Assembly: GCA_021299375.1 (NCBI GenBank)
Contig: JAJTGR010000017.1
Span: 1-64,000 of the forward strand
Origin: Gemmatimonadota bacterium
Lineage (GTDB): Bacteria > Gemmatimonadota > Gemmatimonadetes > Gemmatimonadales > Gemmatimonadaceae
DNA: 64,000 nucleotides
Reading direction: 5' to 3'
Part shown: piece by piece, positions 47,627 through 56,455 of the stretch
Numbering within the stretch: position 1 is the stretch's first letter
Layout of the letters: each line of letters begins with the position of its first letter
The notes under the pieces: generated by a model
What the model saw: only the letters and a program-made list of their open reading frames with translations
What the model was told of the DNA's origin: nothing
Databases searched by the model: none
Translations under genes and position numbers: made by a program

Positions 47627-48411
47627 CCGGTGCGCACGATGCGGGACCGGTGCTGATCAACGCGGGAGGGGGCGTGAATCCGGACGTGCAGGCGCTGCTG
47701 GTCGTGCAGGACGATGATGCGGCGATTCGAGGCATCGAGGCGCGACGTGCGGCGCTCACCCCGCGCATGGCGGCTCTTGACGCGGCGCAGCGGCGGGCGC
47801 ACGAGCGCGTGACGAGCGCGGAGGCGGACCTTGAGCGCGAGCAGGTGAAGATGCGCCTCATCGAGGGGCGCATTGCGGACTGTCGGCAGCGCCACGACAA
47901 GAGCGTCGCGCTACTCGATAACGCCCACAAGGTGAAGGAGGCCACGGCGGCGGGTGCACAGGTGGAGGCGGCACGCCGCGCCCTTGCGGTGGAGGAGAGT
48001 GAGCTGCTCGCCAGCACCCGACGGGTGACGGACCTCCGGACGGCTCTGGCGGCCCATCGCGAGGTGCTCGCCCAGGTCACGGCGGAGCAGGGCGCGGCCC
48101 GCAGCACCCTGGGCGCCGAGGTGCAGGCGCTGGATGCCGAGCTGGCGGCGGCACACGCCGCGCGAGCGGCCGCGGCCCGGGCGGTCGACCCCGGGCTGCT
48201 GGCCAAGTACGATCGGGTGAACACCAAGCGGCGCACGACGGTGCTGGTGGAGTTGCGTGACTACTGCTGCAGTGCCTGCGATACGGCGATTCCGCTACAG
48301 CGGCGTCCGGCGATGTCCACTGGTATGCGCATCGAGCCCTGCGAAGCCTGCGGAGTGCTGCTGTACTTCCCCACGGCTCCCGCGGTATCGTCCGACCTGT
48401 CGGCCGAGTAG
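47623..48411 (+). CDS. Coiled-coil zinc-ribbon protein (C4-type zinc ribbon family)
   Basis: A 262-residue protein: a long helical coiled coil (about 25-190, rich in Ala, Arg and Glu) followed by a small zinc ribbon with paired cysteines, CSAC and CEAC (about 215-250). This matches the CT398/zf-RING_7 type family often found near RNase H or dnaG genes and linked in some bacteria to flagellar or secretion chaperoning; its role here is unknown. The ATG overlaps the dnaG stop, so it is probably co-translated with it. Confidence 0.8.
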   Translation: MTGAHDAGPVLINAGGGVNPDVQALLVVQDDDAAIRGIEARRAALTPRMAALDAAQRRAHERVTSAEADLEREQVKMRLIEGRIADCRQRHDKSVALLDNAHKVKEATAAGAQVEAARRALAVEESELLASTRRVTDLRTALAAHREVLAQVTAEQGAARSTLGAEVQALDAELAAAHAARAAAARAVDPGLLAKYDRVNTKRRTTVLVELRDYCCSACDTAIPLQRRPAMSTGMRIEPCEACGVLLYFPTAPAVSSDLSAE

Positions 48412-48481
48412 GGCGGGACGTCGCGGCGTTCACGTGGCCCTGCGTGCGTTGTTTCGGGTGTCTCTGCGCGTGTTGTCCCGG

Positions 48482-48487
48482 TAGATT
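48482..48487 (+). promoter_or_regulatory. TAGATT -10 element of recJ, leaderless geometry
   Basis: TAGATT ends 6 bases before the GTG at 48494, with no Shine-Dalgarno in between (GAGCGC). No good -35 box is recognised in the preceding 30 bases. Confidence 0.5.
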
Positions 48488-48493
48488 GAGCGC

Positions 48494-50260
48494 GTGTCCG
48501 CTACCCCAGTGCCTCTTCCGCGCCCCGCGCGCGTGGCCGACCTCCCGTTGCGTCCGCCGACGCGCTGGGTCCCCGTCGCACCGCCGCCAATCGAGGTCGT
48601 GCACTCGCTGATGGGCACGCTGCTGCTACCGGAAGTCGTGTGTCGGCTGCTGGCCAGCCGCGGCTATCGCGATGCCGCGTCGGCCAAGCGTTTCCTGCGC
48701 CCTCGACTCGAGCATCTCGAAGCCCCCCAGGGGCTTCACGACGCCGGACGCGCCGTGGCCCGTATTGCCGCGGCGGTGCGGCAACAGGAGACCATCGTCG
48801 TGCACGGCGATTATGACGTCGATGGCATGTCGTCAACGGCCTTGCTCACGCGCGTCCTGCGGGGACTCGGGGCGCAGCATGTGGTCCCCTTCGTGCCGAA
48901 TCGGCTTACCGACGGTTACGACCTCGGCGCAGCGGGGGTGGCGGCGGCCCGCGCGGTCGGGGCGACACTCGTCGTGACCTGCGACTGCGGCACAAGCGCT
49001 CACGAGCCGGTGCGCGAACTCATGGCGGCGGGCGTCGATGTGATCGTCACCGACCATCACCTCCCGGGCCATGGCCTGCCGCCCGCGTATGCCGTGTGCA
49101 ATCCGCGTCATCCCGCCTGTCCGTCGCTCGACAAGGATCTCGCGGCGGTTGGCGTGGCGTACAAGCTCGCGCTAGGCCTCTGTGAAGCCTTCGGCGTGTC
49201 GCCGACCCTCGCGCATCGGCAGCTCGACTTGGTGGCCCTCGCCACCATTGCCGACGTGGCCCCGCTCCGTGGCGAAAATCGGGTGCTCGTGCGCTATGGC
49301 CTCAAGCTGCTCGCCGACACCACACACCCGGGGCTGCGGGCCCTCATCCGGTCGTCCGGCCTCGAGGGAAAGCCGCTCACGGCGGGACGTGTCGGCTTTG
49401 TGCTCGCCCCGCGGCTCAACGCCGCCGGCCGCATTGCCGACGCAAAGCTGGGGTTGCGCCTGCTGCTCGCGGAGCGCGAGGATGAGGCCAATGTCATCGC
49501 GCGCGAGCTCGAGGAGCTCAATCGCGCGCGCCAGGAGCTCGATCGTGCCGTGCTCGACGACGCCATGCGGCAGGTGGAGCGTGCGGAGACGCGCGATCGC
49601 GTCGGGCATGTGCTGTGGCGGGAAGGGTGGCATGCCGGCGTCATCGGCATCGTGGCGTCACGCATCGTCGAACAGACGGCGCGCCCGGCGGTCCTGGTCG
49701 CTGTGGAGAACGGGGTGGGGAAGGGATCGGGCCGCTCGATCAGTGCCTTCGACCTGCACGGCGCCCTTGGGGCCTGCGCCGACCTGTTCCAGCGCTTTGG
49801 TGGGCACCGGGCAGCGGCCGGGCTCACGATGCAGGCCGACCACCTGCCGGCGTTCGCGGAGCGTTTCGATGAGGTGGCACGGGCGCGCCTGACGCCCGAT
49901 GACCTGGTGCCGGAACTGCGCGTCGATCTCGATGTGCCCCTCGACGAGGTCGGCGACGAGCTCGAGCACCTGGTGCGGCACTTCGAACCGTTCGGCGTTG
50001 GCAATCCGGCCCCGCTCTTTCGATCGGGGGGAGTCCGTCTCGCTGCGCCACCACGCCGTGTGGGGAGCGACGGGCTCAAACTCTCATTTGCGGTCGCGCG
50101 CGGAGCCTTGGACGGCATTGGGTGGGGACTGGCCGGGCGTGGCCCCACGCCGGATGTCGCACAGCGACTTGACGTCGCCTTCAAGCTCGATCGCGACGAG
50201 TATCGGGGGGCCTCTCGCCTGCAACTGCGGGTGGCAGACGTGCGCCCGACCGAGGGCTGA
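48494..50260 (+). CDS. recJ: Single-stranded-DNA-specific exonuclease RecJ
   Basis: A 588-residue DHH-family nuclease: motif I VHGDYDVDGMSSTALL (about 100-115), CDCGTSAHEP, motif III VIVTDHHLPG (about 182-191), NPRHPAC, DLVALATIADVAPL, and the DHHA1 region GVGKGSGRSISAFDLHGAL...FGGHRAAAG, with an OB-like C-terminus. RecJ degrades ssDNA 5' to 3' in recombination and repair. The protein fits the usual length. GTG 48494 marks the start, right after a -10 element; rsmD begins 4 bases after the stop. Confidence 0.95.
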   Translation: MSATPVPLPRPARVADLPLRPPTRWVPVAPPPIEVVHSLMGTLLLPEVVCRLLASRGYRDAASAKRFLRPRLEHLEAPQGLHDAGRAVARIAAAVRQQETIVVHGDYDVDGMSSTALLTRVLRGLGAQHVVPFVPNRLTDGYDLGAAGVAAARAVGATLVVTCDCGTSAHEPVRELMAAGVDVIVTDHHLPGHGLPPAYAVCNPRHPACPSLDKDLAAVGVAYKLALGLCEAFGVSPTLAHRQLDLVALATIADVAPLRGENRVLVRYGLKLLADTTHPGLRALIRSSGLEGKPLTAGRVGFVLAPRLNAAGRIADAKLGLRLLLAEREDEANVIARELEELNRARQELDRAVLDDAMRQVERAETRDRVGHVLWREGWHAGVIGIVASRIVEQTARPAVLVAVENGVGKGSGRSISAFDLHGALGACADLFQRFGGHRAAAGLTMQADHLPAFAERFDEVARARLTPDDLVPELRVDLDVPLDEVGDELEHLVRHFEPFGVGNPAPLFRSGGVRLAAPPRRVGSDGLKLSFAVARGALDGIGWGLAGRGPTPDVAQRLDVAFKLDRDEYRGASRLQLRVADVRPTEG

Positions 50261-50263
50261 TTC

Positions 50264-50785
50264 ATGCGCATCATTGCCGGTCGGTGGAAGGGACGGCGCA
50301 TCGCCGCGCCCCCTGGTGACCTCGTGCGTCCGACGGGCGATCGGGTTCGGGAGGCTTGGATGAGCATCGTGCATCAACTCCTGCCGGACGCTCGGGTCGT
50401 CGACCTATGCGCCGGGAGTGGCGCTCTCGGGCTCGAGTGCCTCTCACGTGGCGGCGCCGAATGTGATTTCGTCGAGCAGTCTCCGCGTGTGCTCAAGGTG
50501 TTGGAGGCCAATCTCGCGGCCCTGGGAGGACATCCGGGGGCGGTGGTACATCGCGACGAGGCCGTTCGCTTCGCCTCGCGCCTGCCCGCCGAAGCGTACG
50601 ACGTGGCCTTTGCCGATCCCCCGTACGAGTCGGACACGGCGCAGCAACTGGTGGCGCGTTGGATGGCGGTCCCTTTCGCGACCGTGTTCGGGGTGGAACA
50701 TTCCTCTGCGCTCACCCTCCCCGCGATCGGCGAGACACGCCGGTACGGGACCACCTCCCTGACCTTCTTCCGCGTGCCGTCGTGA
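50264..50785 (+). CDS. rsmD: 16S rRNA m2G966 methyltransferase RsmD
   Basis: A 173-residue protein starting MRIIAGRWKGRRIAAP with the family PTGDRVREAWMSIV box, SAM motif DLCAGSGALGLECLSRG (about 47-63) and the catalytic DPPY in VAFADPPYES (about 116). It modifies G966 in 16S rRNA. rsmD-coaD is a common pair, and here the stop and next start overlap (GTGA). The length (about 175-200 usual) is at the short end. Confidence 0.94.
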   Translation: MRIIAGRWKGRRIAAPPGDLVRPTGDRVREAWMSIVHQLLPDARVVDLCAGSGALGLECLSRGGAECDFVEQSPRVLKVLEANLAALGGHPGAVVHRDEAVRFASRLPAEAYDVAFADPPYESDTAQQLVARWMAVPFATVFGVEHSSALTLPAIGETRRYGTTSLTFFRVPS

Positions 50786-51348
50786 CGAAGCCCGCTCTTC
50801 TCGCGCCCGCGGCGCCCGCTGATGCCGTGCGGGCACCGCTTCTGGCGTTGTACGCCGGCTCGTTCGATCCGATCACCAACGGCCACTTGGATCTCATTAC
50901 CCGCACGTTGACCTTCGCCGATCGGCTCATCGTGGCGGTGGCGAACAACATGAACAAGCAGCCGCTGTTTTCGGTGGAGCAGCGGGTGGCGTTTATCCGC
51001 GACGTCACGGGTGACGATCCCCGCATCGAGGTGCGGGCCTTCAGCGGTTTGCTCGTCGATTTCGCCCGTGAGGTCGGAGCGCGCGTGAACGTGCGCGGCC
51101 TGCGGGCGGTCAGTGACTTCGAGTACGAGTTCCAGATCGCGCTCATGAATCGCCACCTGCGTCCCGAGCTCGAGACGGTGTTCATGACCCCGTCGCTGGA
51201 CACCACGTACATCAGTTCGAGCATGGTACGCGAAGTCGCCAGGTTCGGTGGCGACGTGTCCGGGCTCGTGCACCCGACGGTCGGCGCGGCGCTGATGGCC
51301 CGCTACGCGGCCCGGCCCGCCGACGCGGTGTCTGCGGAGCCGCAATGA
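50782..51348 (+). CDS. coaD: Phosphopantetheine adenylyltransferase
   Basis: A 188-residue enzyme with [15 protein letters not shown] (about 25-39), the HxGH-type nucleotidyltransferase motif (here the first His is replaced within the T/N-GH form typical of CoaD), [22 protein letters not shown] and the ISSSMVRE signature. It makes dephospho-CoA. About 20 residues precede the conserved core. GTG 50782 overlaps the rsmD stop; pta overlaps its stop, so CoA synthesis and acetyl-CoA use are co-transcribed. Confidence 0.95.
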   Translation: MTKPALLAPAAPADAVRAPLLALYAGSFDPITNGHLDLITRTLTFADRLIVAVANNMNKQPLFSVEQRVAFIRDVTGDDPRIEVRAFSGLLVDFAREVGARVNVRGLRAVSDFEYEFQIALMNRHLRPELETVFMTPSLDTTYISSSMVREVARFGGDVSGLVHPTVGAALMARYAARPADAVSAEPQ

Positions 51349-52370
51349 CGCCCGCTGGCAGCTCGGCGGCAGACGCGTTTCTCGAGGGCGTACACGCGAG
51401 GGCGGCGGCGCAGCCGCGGTGCATCCTGTTTCCGGAGGCGACCGATACCCGGACCGTACAGGCCGCCGTGGCGCTCCACCAGCGCGGATCGGTGCGGCCC
51501 GTCCTCGTGCGGCGCAGTGATGCCCCCACGGGGGTGGTGGCCACCGGGGTCGGGCTGCTCGATCCGCTCACGGACCCGCGGACACCGCGGGTCGTGACGC
51601 ACCTGCTGGCCCGTCGTGGGGACAAGGGGCTGACACGCGACGAGGCGGAACGTCTGGCGCGCGATCCGCTGTACTTCGCCGACAGTCTGGTGGCCCTCGG
51701 CGAGGCCGATGGCTGCGTGGCCGGGGCCGTGCACACGACAGCCGACATCCTGCGGGCCGCCCTCTGGACCATCGGCACCGCACCGGGTGTGCGGACGGTG
51801 TCGTCGTCGTTCTACCTCATCGTGCCGCCGTTTCGTGACGAGGCGAGCGAGGTGCTCACCTTTACCGATTGCGCGGTGGTGCCCGATCCCACGGCCCGCC
51901 AGCTGGCCGATATCGCGCTGGCGGCGGTCACGGCACGGCGCCGGATCGTCGGGGACGAGCCACGGGTCGCCTTCCTGTCGTACAGTACCATGGGGAGCGC
52001 CGATGGCCCATCGGTGAGCAAGGTGCGCGAGGCGGTGGCCCTTGTCCGCGATGCGGCGCCGGGATTGGTGGTGTCGGGCGAATTGCAGGTCGATGCGGCG
52101 CTCATTCCCGAGCTGGCTCGGCGAAAAGCCCCCGGGGAGCCTGCCGCCGGCGTGGCGAATGTGCTGGTGTTCCCGTCCCTCGATGCGGGCAACATCGCCT
52201 ACAAGCTGACGCAGCGTCTGGCGCATGGTACCGCCATCGGTCCGATCCTCCAGGGGCTGGCGAAGCCGTGCAGCGACTTGTCCCGAGGGGCGACCGCTGA
52301 TGACATTGTTCACGTGGCGGCGATCACAGCCTTGCAGGCTGTCGGCCCCGAGCGCGCGTTCAACCCGTAG
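51345..52370 (+). CDS. pta: Phosphate acetyltransferase
   Basis: A 341-residue Pta of the short, single-domain type: [15 protein letters not shown] at the N-terminus, [93 protein letters not shown] and [12 protein letters not shown]. It interconverts acetyl-CoA and acetyl phosphate; no ackA is adjacent. Single-domain Pta lacks the regulatory DRTGG domain of the enterobacterial enzyme. Confidence 0.94.
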   Translation: MTPAGSSAADAFLEGVHARAAAQPRCILFPEATDTRTVQAAVALHQRGSVRPVLVRRSDAPTGVVATGVGLLDPLTDPRTPRVVTHLLARRGDKGLTRDEAERLARDPLYFADSLVALGEADGCVAGAVHTTADILRAALWTIGTAPGVRTVSSSFYLIVPPFRDEASEVLTFTDCAVVPDPTARQLADIALAAVTARRRIVGDEPRVAFLSYSTMGSADGPSVSKVREAVALVRDAAPGLVVSGELQVDAALIPELARRKAPGEPAAGVANVLVFPSLDAGNIAYKLTQRLAHGTAIGPILQGLAKPCSDLSRGATADDIVHVAAITALQAVGPERAFNP

Positions 52371-52382
52371 CCTGAGTACCCG

Positions 52383-52715
52383 ATGAGCTTCTCGCTGGAC
52401 CGCACCGATGACCTGCTGCTGGTGAGCATCGACGGGCAACTCGTTGTCAGCAATCGGCACGAGTTCAAGCAGGCGATTCTCGATGCGGTCGAACAGGGCG
52501 TCCGCCTCGTGGTGGTCGACTTCACGAATGCCGGCTATATCGACAGTTCGGGGCTTGGGGCACTGGTTTCCCTCAGTCGGCGTTTGCGCGAGGCCGGCGG
52601 CGAGCTGCGGCTGGTGGGTCTCAACGAGGATCTGCGCACGCTCTTCGAACTGACGCGTCTGGACGCGCTGTTTCCGCTGTTCGCCACGCGCGCCGACGCG
52701 CTTGCCGGTCGCTGA
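52383..52715 (+). CDS. STAS-domain anti-sigma factor antagonist
   Basis: A 110-residue STAS domain of the RsbV/SpoIIAA type: LLLVSIDGQLVVSNRHEFKQAI, VVVDFTNAGYIDSSGLGALVSL (the phosphorylatable Ser is in the DSSGLG motif, about residue 58) and LVGLNEDLRTLFELTRLD. When unphosphorylated it captures an anti-sigma kinase. The next two genes encode that kinase and a phosphatase, so this is the first gene of a partner-switching cassette. It begins 12 bases after pta. Confidence 0.92.
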   Translation: MSFSLDRTDDLLLVSIDGQLVVSNRHEFKQAILDAVEQGVRLVVVDFTNAGYIDSSGLGALVSLSRRLREAGGELRLVGLNEDLRTLFELTRLDALFPLFATRADALAGR

Positions 52716-52815
52716 TCGGGTGGCAATTCGCCGTCGCAGTGCCCGTCAGGGGGGCCTCCGCGTCGACAGTGCGGCGACTGCCGTCGCCGGCGCTGCGGCG
52801 ACCTCAGGGTCGGCC

Positions 52816-53238
52816 ATGGCGAGTCTGCGGAGCTGGGTGCTGCCCTCTGACGTCCACGCGATCGAACCGGTGGTGCGTGACATCGTGGCGCTCTGCCGGG
52901 CAGCGGGCTTTTCCGAGCGCCAGTGCGGCCTGAACGTCCCGGTGGCGACCACCGAGGCGTTGGCCAATGCCATGCTGCGCGGCAATGGCGGCGAGCCGGC
53001 CCGGCAGGTCGGCGTGGCGGTCGAGGTCGATACCACGTGCCTCGTGGTGGATGTGGCGGATCAGGGCGCGGGGTTCGATGTGGCTGCCGTGGAGCAGTCG
53101 ACCGCCGAGGCGGACTGGTTCGAACGCGAGGACGGTCGCGGAATCTTTCTCATGCGGGCGCTCATGGACCGGGTGGAGAGCAGCTGCGCTGATGGCGGTG
53201 CCGGCCATCGCCTCCGCCTGGTTCTGTATCGCACATGA
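52816..53238 (+). CDS. RsbW/SpoIIAB-like serine kinase, anti-sigma factor
   Basis: A 140-residue GHKL ATPase (HATPase_c_2). N box: TTEALANAMLRG; the ADP-binding Asp and glycines are in DVADQGAGFDV; the second glycine box is EDGRGIFLMRALMD. Such kinases phosphorylate a STAS antagonist and bind a sigma factor. ATG 52816 has an AGGG 6 bases upstream and fits the family length; in-frame TTG 52702 or GTG 52720 would add 32-38 low-complexity residues and overlap or abut the STAS gene. No sigma factor is adjacent. Confidence 0.87.
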   Translation: MASLRSWVLPSDVHAIEPVVRDIVALCRAAGFSERQCGLNVPVATTEALANAMLRGNGGEPARQVGVAVEVDTTCLVVDVADQGAGFDVAAVEQSTAEADWFEREDGRGIFLMRALMDRVESSCADGGAGHRLRLVLYRT

Positions 53239-54869
53239 CCGAGGTCGCGGCCTTGCTGGCCGCGTTTCTCGAGGCCACCGGGCGGGACGCGGCGATCTGG
53301 GAACGGCGGGAGGGCGCCGTGGCGCCCCTGTTGCTCGGAGCCTCGTCCGAATCCTTCGCGCGACGCACCGAGGCCGGCGCCCTCGCGTGGGATGTGGCGA
53401 CGTGGGCGCGCGGCCAGGCGTTGCACGCGCAACTGGTCACAACCGGGGACAGTGTCGGCTGGCTCTTCGTGCAGCCCGGACACGCGGTCGACGCCGACCG
53501 GTTGCTTGGCCGGCTCGTGCCCGTTATCCGACGCCTCACGCGGGAACGCGATGGCGCCACCCGCGAACTCGCCGAGCGCTACGAGGAGATCAACCTCCTG
53601 TATGCCATCGGCGAGTTGCTTGGTGGAACGACCTCGGTGGAAAGCGTCGCCGACACCCTGCTTGGCGAACTGGCGGCGACGGTTGGTGCGAAGCGCGCCG
53701 TGTTCCTGCAGACCAATCGTGCGCTCGGCACCCTGGAGCCGATCGCCACGCTTGGGCTTGGCGACGCCGAGTATCCGACGGTGTCCATGGAGCGGCTCGA
53801 TCACGTCGCCGTGCGGGCATTTCGTGCCGGGAGCGCCTGTACCGAGGACGGCGGCGCGGGCGTGGAAGCGGACCCTGTGCTCGCGGGGCGTGGGGCGCCG
53901 CTCCTGGCGGTGGCCATCACCCGACCCAGTTCCGGAGTCGGTATCACGGGCACCTTCGCTGTGCCGACGCGTCCTGGAGCCGACGGGGTGGCCGTCCCGC
54001 TTGGCGTGCTGGTGCTGGCGGGCAGGGAAGGGGGGGCGCCCTTCACCGCCGGCGACCGAAAGCTGGCGGTGGCCGTGAGCACCCAGATCGGCACGGCCAT
54101 GCACAATGCGACACTCGTGCGGGCAGCCGTCGAGCGCCGGCAACTCGTGCGTGAGATGCAACTGGCGCATGAACTGCAACTCAAGCTGCTCCCGAGCCCG
54201 ACCGTCGTCCGGCCCGAGGCCCGCGCGGCCTCGCGGGTGGTGCCAGCCGAGAGTGTCGGTGGCGACTTCTTTCTGCTGGCGCGCCTCGATCGCGATTGCA
54301 CCGGGGTGCTGATCGGCGATGTGTCGGGGCACGGCTATCAGTCGGCCCTCGTCATGGCGCTCGCCCTCAGCGCCGCAGGGATTCACATGCAGGCCGCATT
54401 CGATCCGTCGATGGCGCTGGAGGCGGTGCAGCGCTCCCTGCGCGAGGAGCTGATGTCGACCGAGATGTCCATCTCGCTCTGCTATGCAGTCATCGACAGT
54501 CGGGCCGGCGAGTTGCGGTTCGCCAATGCCGGTCACCCGCATGCGTTCCGGGTCACGGCCGCCGGCGAGTGCACGCGCCTCCCGGCGGTGGCGCCCCCCA
54601 TTGGCTTCAGTGAAGAGCCGATCGAGGAGTGCGTGATGCGCTGGCATGCCGGAGACCGGCTCGTGTTCTTCACGGACGGCGTGGTGGACGCCCGTGATGC
54701 GGGCGACCAACGGCTCACCGAGCCGGCCGTGCTGGCCACGCTCGCGGCCATGACGCACGGCGAGACGCCCACGGAGATTCTGGAGGCCGTGTTCGCGCAG
54801 CTCGATACGCACGTCGCACGCACGCCGCTTCGTGACGATTGCACGGTGGTCGTGGTGGATCGTCCATGA
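53235..54869 (+). CDS. GAF-SpoIIE (PP2C) serine phosphatase
   Basis: A 544-residue soluble protein. A non-conserved N-terminus (1-110) leads to a short coiled segment and a GAF domain (about 120-290), then a PP2C-type SpoIIE phosphatase (about 315-544). Metal-site motifs are complete: SVGGDFFL, LIGDVSGHGYQSAL, FANAGHPHAF, FFTDGVVDARD and DDCTVVVVD. It should dephosphorylate the STAS protein when the GAF domain senses its signal. The start overlaps the kinase stop (ATGA), and rsmA overlaps its own stop. Confidence 0.92.
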   Translation: MTEVAALLAAFLEATGRDAAIWERREGAVAPLLLGASSESFARRTEAGALAWDVATWARGQALHAQLVTTGDSVGWLFVQPGHAVDADRLLGRLVPVIRRLTRERDGATRELAERYEEINLLYAIGELLGGTTSVESVADTLLGELAATVGAKRAVFLQTNRALGTLEPIATLGLGDAEYPTVSMERLDHVAVRAFRAGSACTEDGGAGVEADPVLAGRGAPLLAVAITRPSSGVGITGTFAVPTRPGADGVAVPLGVLVLAGREGGAPFTAGDRKLAVAVSTQIGTAMHNATLVRAAVERRQLVREMQLAHELQLKLLPSPTVVRPEARAASRVVPAESVGGDFFLLARLDRDCTGVLIGDVSGHGYQSALVMALALSAAGIHMQAAFDPSMALEAVQRSLREELMSTEMSISLCYAVIDSRAGELRFANAGHPHAFRVTAAGECTRLPAVAPPIGFSEEPIEECVMRWHAGDRLVFFTDGVVDARDAGDQRLTEPAVLATLAAMTHGETPTEILEAVFAQLDTHVARTPLRDDCTVVVVDRP

Positions 54870-55705
54870 CGTCGCCGTCCGGCCCCCGCCGCGATCGACT
54901 GCCGCTCCCGCGCAAGCGTTTCGGCCAGCACTTTCTCAAGGATTCCCGTGTCCTCGACGACATCGCCGACGCGCTTGGTGATCTGCGTGGACGTACCGTC
55001 GTGGAAATCGGTCCCGGGCGGGGCGCGCTCACCGACCGGCTGGTCTCGCGCGCGGCGCGTGTCGCGGCCATCGAAGTGGACCGCGACCTCGTCCAGTACC
55101 TGCGGACGCGATATGCCGGGCAGCCGCACGTCGAGATCGTGGAGGGCGACGTGCTCACGCAGTCGCTGGGCCACGTGGCCGGCGGCCCGTACGTGCTCGC
55201 CGGGAATGTGCCGTACTACATCACGACGCCGATCATCTTCCATGCCCTGGAGGTTCCGCGCCCGGACGTGGCCGTGTATCTGGTGCAGAAGGAGGTCGCG
55301 GACCGCATGGCCGCGCCCCCGGGCAGCAAGGTGTACGGGGCGCTCAGTGTGAACCTGCAGGCCCTGGTACACGTCGAGGTCATTCGGAATGTGCCGCCCG
55401 GCGCCTTCAATCCGCCGCCAGCCGTGGAGTCGGCGGTGGTGCGGCTCACGCCGCGAACCGACCCGGTGGTACCGCCGTCCTTGGAGGCCCGCTTCCGCAG
55501 CTTCGTGCTCGCGGCCTTCGGCCTGCGGCGCAAGCAGCTGGTGCGCGTTGTGCGCACGGTGGCGCACCTCGACGCGGTGCAGGCCCTCGCCGTCGTTACC
55601 GCCTGCGGACTGTCGCCCGAGGCGCGGCCAGAGACGCTCACCCCGGCCGACTTCGCGATGTTGATCCGTGCCCTTTCACGACCACAGGGTCAGGCAGCGC
55701 CCTGA
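54866..55705 (+). CDS. rsmA: 16S rRNA dimethyladenosine transferase RsmA/KsgA
   Basis: A 279-residue methyltransferase: RKRFGQHFLKDSRVLDDI, SAM motif EIGPGRGALTDRL (about 47-59), AIEVDRDL, EGDVLTQSL, the catalytic NVPYYITTP and FNPPPAVESAVVRL. It dimethylates A1518 and A1519 of 16S rRNA. The ATG at 54866 overlaps the phosphatase stop. Its own stop lies inside the first copy of the 36-bp duplication (55686-55757). Convergent with rex. Confidence 0.96.
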   Translation: MTSPSGPRRDRLPLPRKRFGQHFLKDSRVLDDIADALGDLRGRTVVEIGPGRGALTDRLVSRAARVAAIEVDRDLVQYLRTRYAGQPHVEIVEGDVLTQSLGHVAGGPYVLAGNVPYYITTPIIFHALEVPRPDVAVYLVQKEVADRMAAPPGSKVYGALSVNLQALVHVEVIRNVPPGAFNPPPAVESAVVRLTPRTDPVVPPSLEARFRSFVLAAFGLRRKQLVRVVRTVAHLDAVQALAVVTACGLSPEARPETLTPADFAMLIRALSRPQGQAAP

Positions 55706-55757
55706 TCGAGGGCGGCGCTGTAGGGTCAGGCAGCGCCCTGATCGAGGGCGGCGCTGT
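55686..55757. repeat. Perfect 36-bp tandem duplication between rsmA and rex
   Basis: Two identical 36-base units, 55686-55721 and 55722-55757. The first contains the rsmA stop codon and the second the rex stop codon on the opposite strand. Each unit has a CAGCGCC...GGCGCTG inverted repeat (7-bp stem, 12-base loop), so the pair is likely a doubled bidirectional terminator. The second copy also encodes the last residues of Rex. Confidence 0.9.
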
Positions 55758-56370
55758 TGGTCAGGGCGAAGGACAGCCCCTCCAGCTCCATGGCCATGTT
55801 CACCGACTTCAGGGACACGTGCGCGGGGACGCTGATCTGGGCCGGCGCGAAGTTGAGGATCGCCCGAATGCCGGCACCAACGATCCGGTCGACGACGGCC
55901 TGCGCATTGTCGGCGGGAATGGCGAGGACGGCGATCGGGACGCCTTCGCGGTCGATGTCGGCTTCGAGCGCGTCCATGGACCGAATCACGGAGTCGCCCC
56001 ACGGCTGCCCGACCTTGCGGGCATCGTTGTCGTACACGCCGACGACCGTGAAGCCCCGCTGCCGAAAGCCTCGGTAGTTGGCGAGCGCTGCCCCGATCTT
56101 GCCCGCGCCGACGATGATGACCTTCCATTCGCGTTGCAGCCCGAGGATGGTCCGAAGGTGCGCCGTGAGTTCGTGGACGGGGTAGCCGAGGCCACGTTTT
56201 CCGAACGACCCGAAGAACGAGAGATCCTTGCGAACCTGAGCAGGCGTCGTCCCGCACAGGTGCGCGAGTTCATCGCTGGAGGCGGTCTGTTGGCCGCGGG
56301 TGTCGAGGTCCTCCAGGTAGCGGAGGTACATGGACAGGCGGCGCACGGTGGAGTCGGCGATGCGTTTCAC
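55726..56370 (-). CDS. rex: Redox-sensing transcriptional repressor Rex
   Basis: A 214-residue Rex: winged helix (STVRRLSMYLRYLEDLDTRG, SDELAHLCGTTPAQVRKDLSFFGSFGKRGLGYPV), then a Rossmann domain with IIVGAGKIGAALANY and VVGVYDNDARKVG, ending in a domain-swap helix. Rex senses the NADH/NAD+ ratio and controls fermentation and respiration genes. GTG 56370 is chosen because other Rex proteins start at this point. A longer frame to GTG 56436 exists, but its extra codons include a perfect Rex operator, suggesting that DNA is promoter. The C-terminus is shaped by the 36-bp repeat. Confidence 0.93.
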   Translation of the reverse strand: MKRIADSTVRRLSMYLRYLEDLDTRGQQTASSDELAHLCGTTPAQVRKDLSFFGSFGKRGLGYPVHELTAHLRTILGLQREWKVIIVGAGKIGAALANYRGFRQRGFTVVGVYDNDARKVGQPWGDSVIRSMDALEADIDREGVPIAVLAIPADNAQAVVDRIVGAGIRAILNFAPAQISVPAHVSLKSVNMAMELEGLSFALTNSAALDQGAA

Positions 56371-56386
56371 GGCGGCGGGCTGAGGC

Positions 56387-56404
56387 TTGTGAAAATCTTC
56401 ACAA
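56387..56404. promoter_or_regulatory. Perfect Rex operator upstream of rex
   Basis: TTGTGAAAATCTTCACAA is an 18-bp site matching the Rex consensus TTGTGAA-N4-TTCACAA. It lies 17 bases before the favoured rex GTG (56370) on its sense side. A TACCTT hexamer (- strand 56409-56404) abuts it as a possible -10 box, so Rex binding would block its own transcription. It is 39 bases from the -10 element of the divergent exonuclease gene. Confidence 0.85.
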
Positions 56405-56442
56405 AGGTAGACGCCGGGATCTCGCAATTCCAGCACCGGCGC

Positions 56443-56448
56443 TATCTT
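56443..56448 (+). promoter_or_regulatory. TATCTT -10 element of the exonuclease gene, leaderless geometry
   Basis: TATCTT ends 7 bases before the GTG at 56456. No Shine-Dalgarno sequence is present, and no -35 box is recognised. The Rex operator lies about 40 bases upstream. Confidence 0.5.
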
Positions 56449-56455
56449 CTACTCC

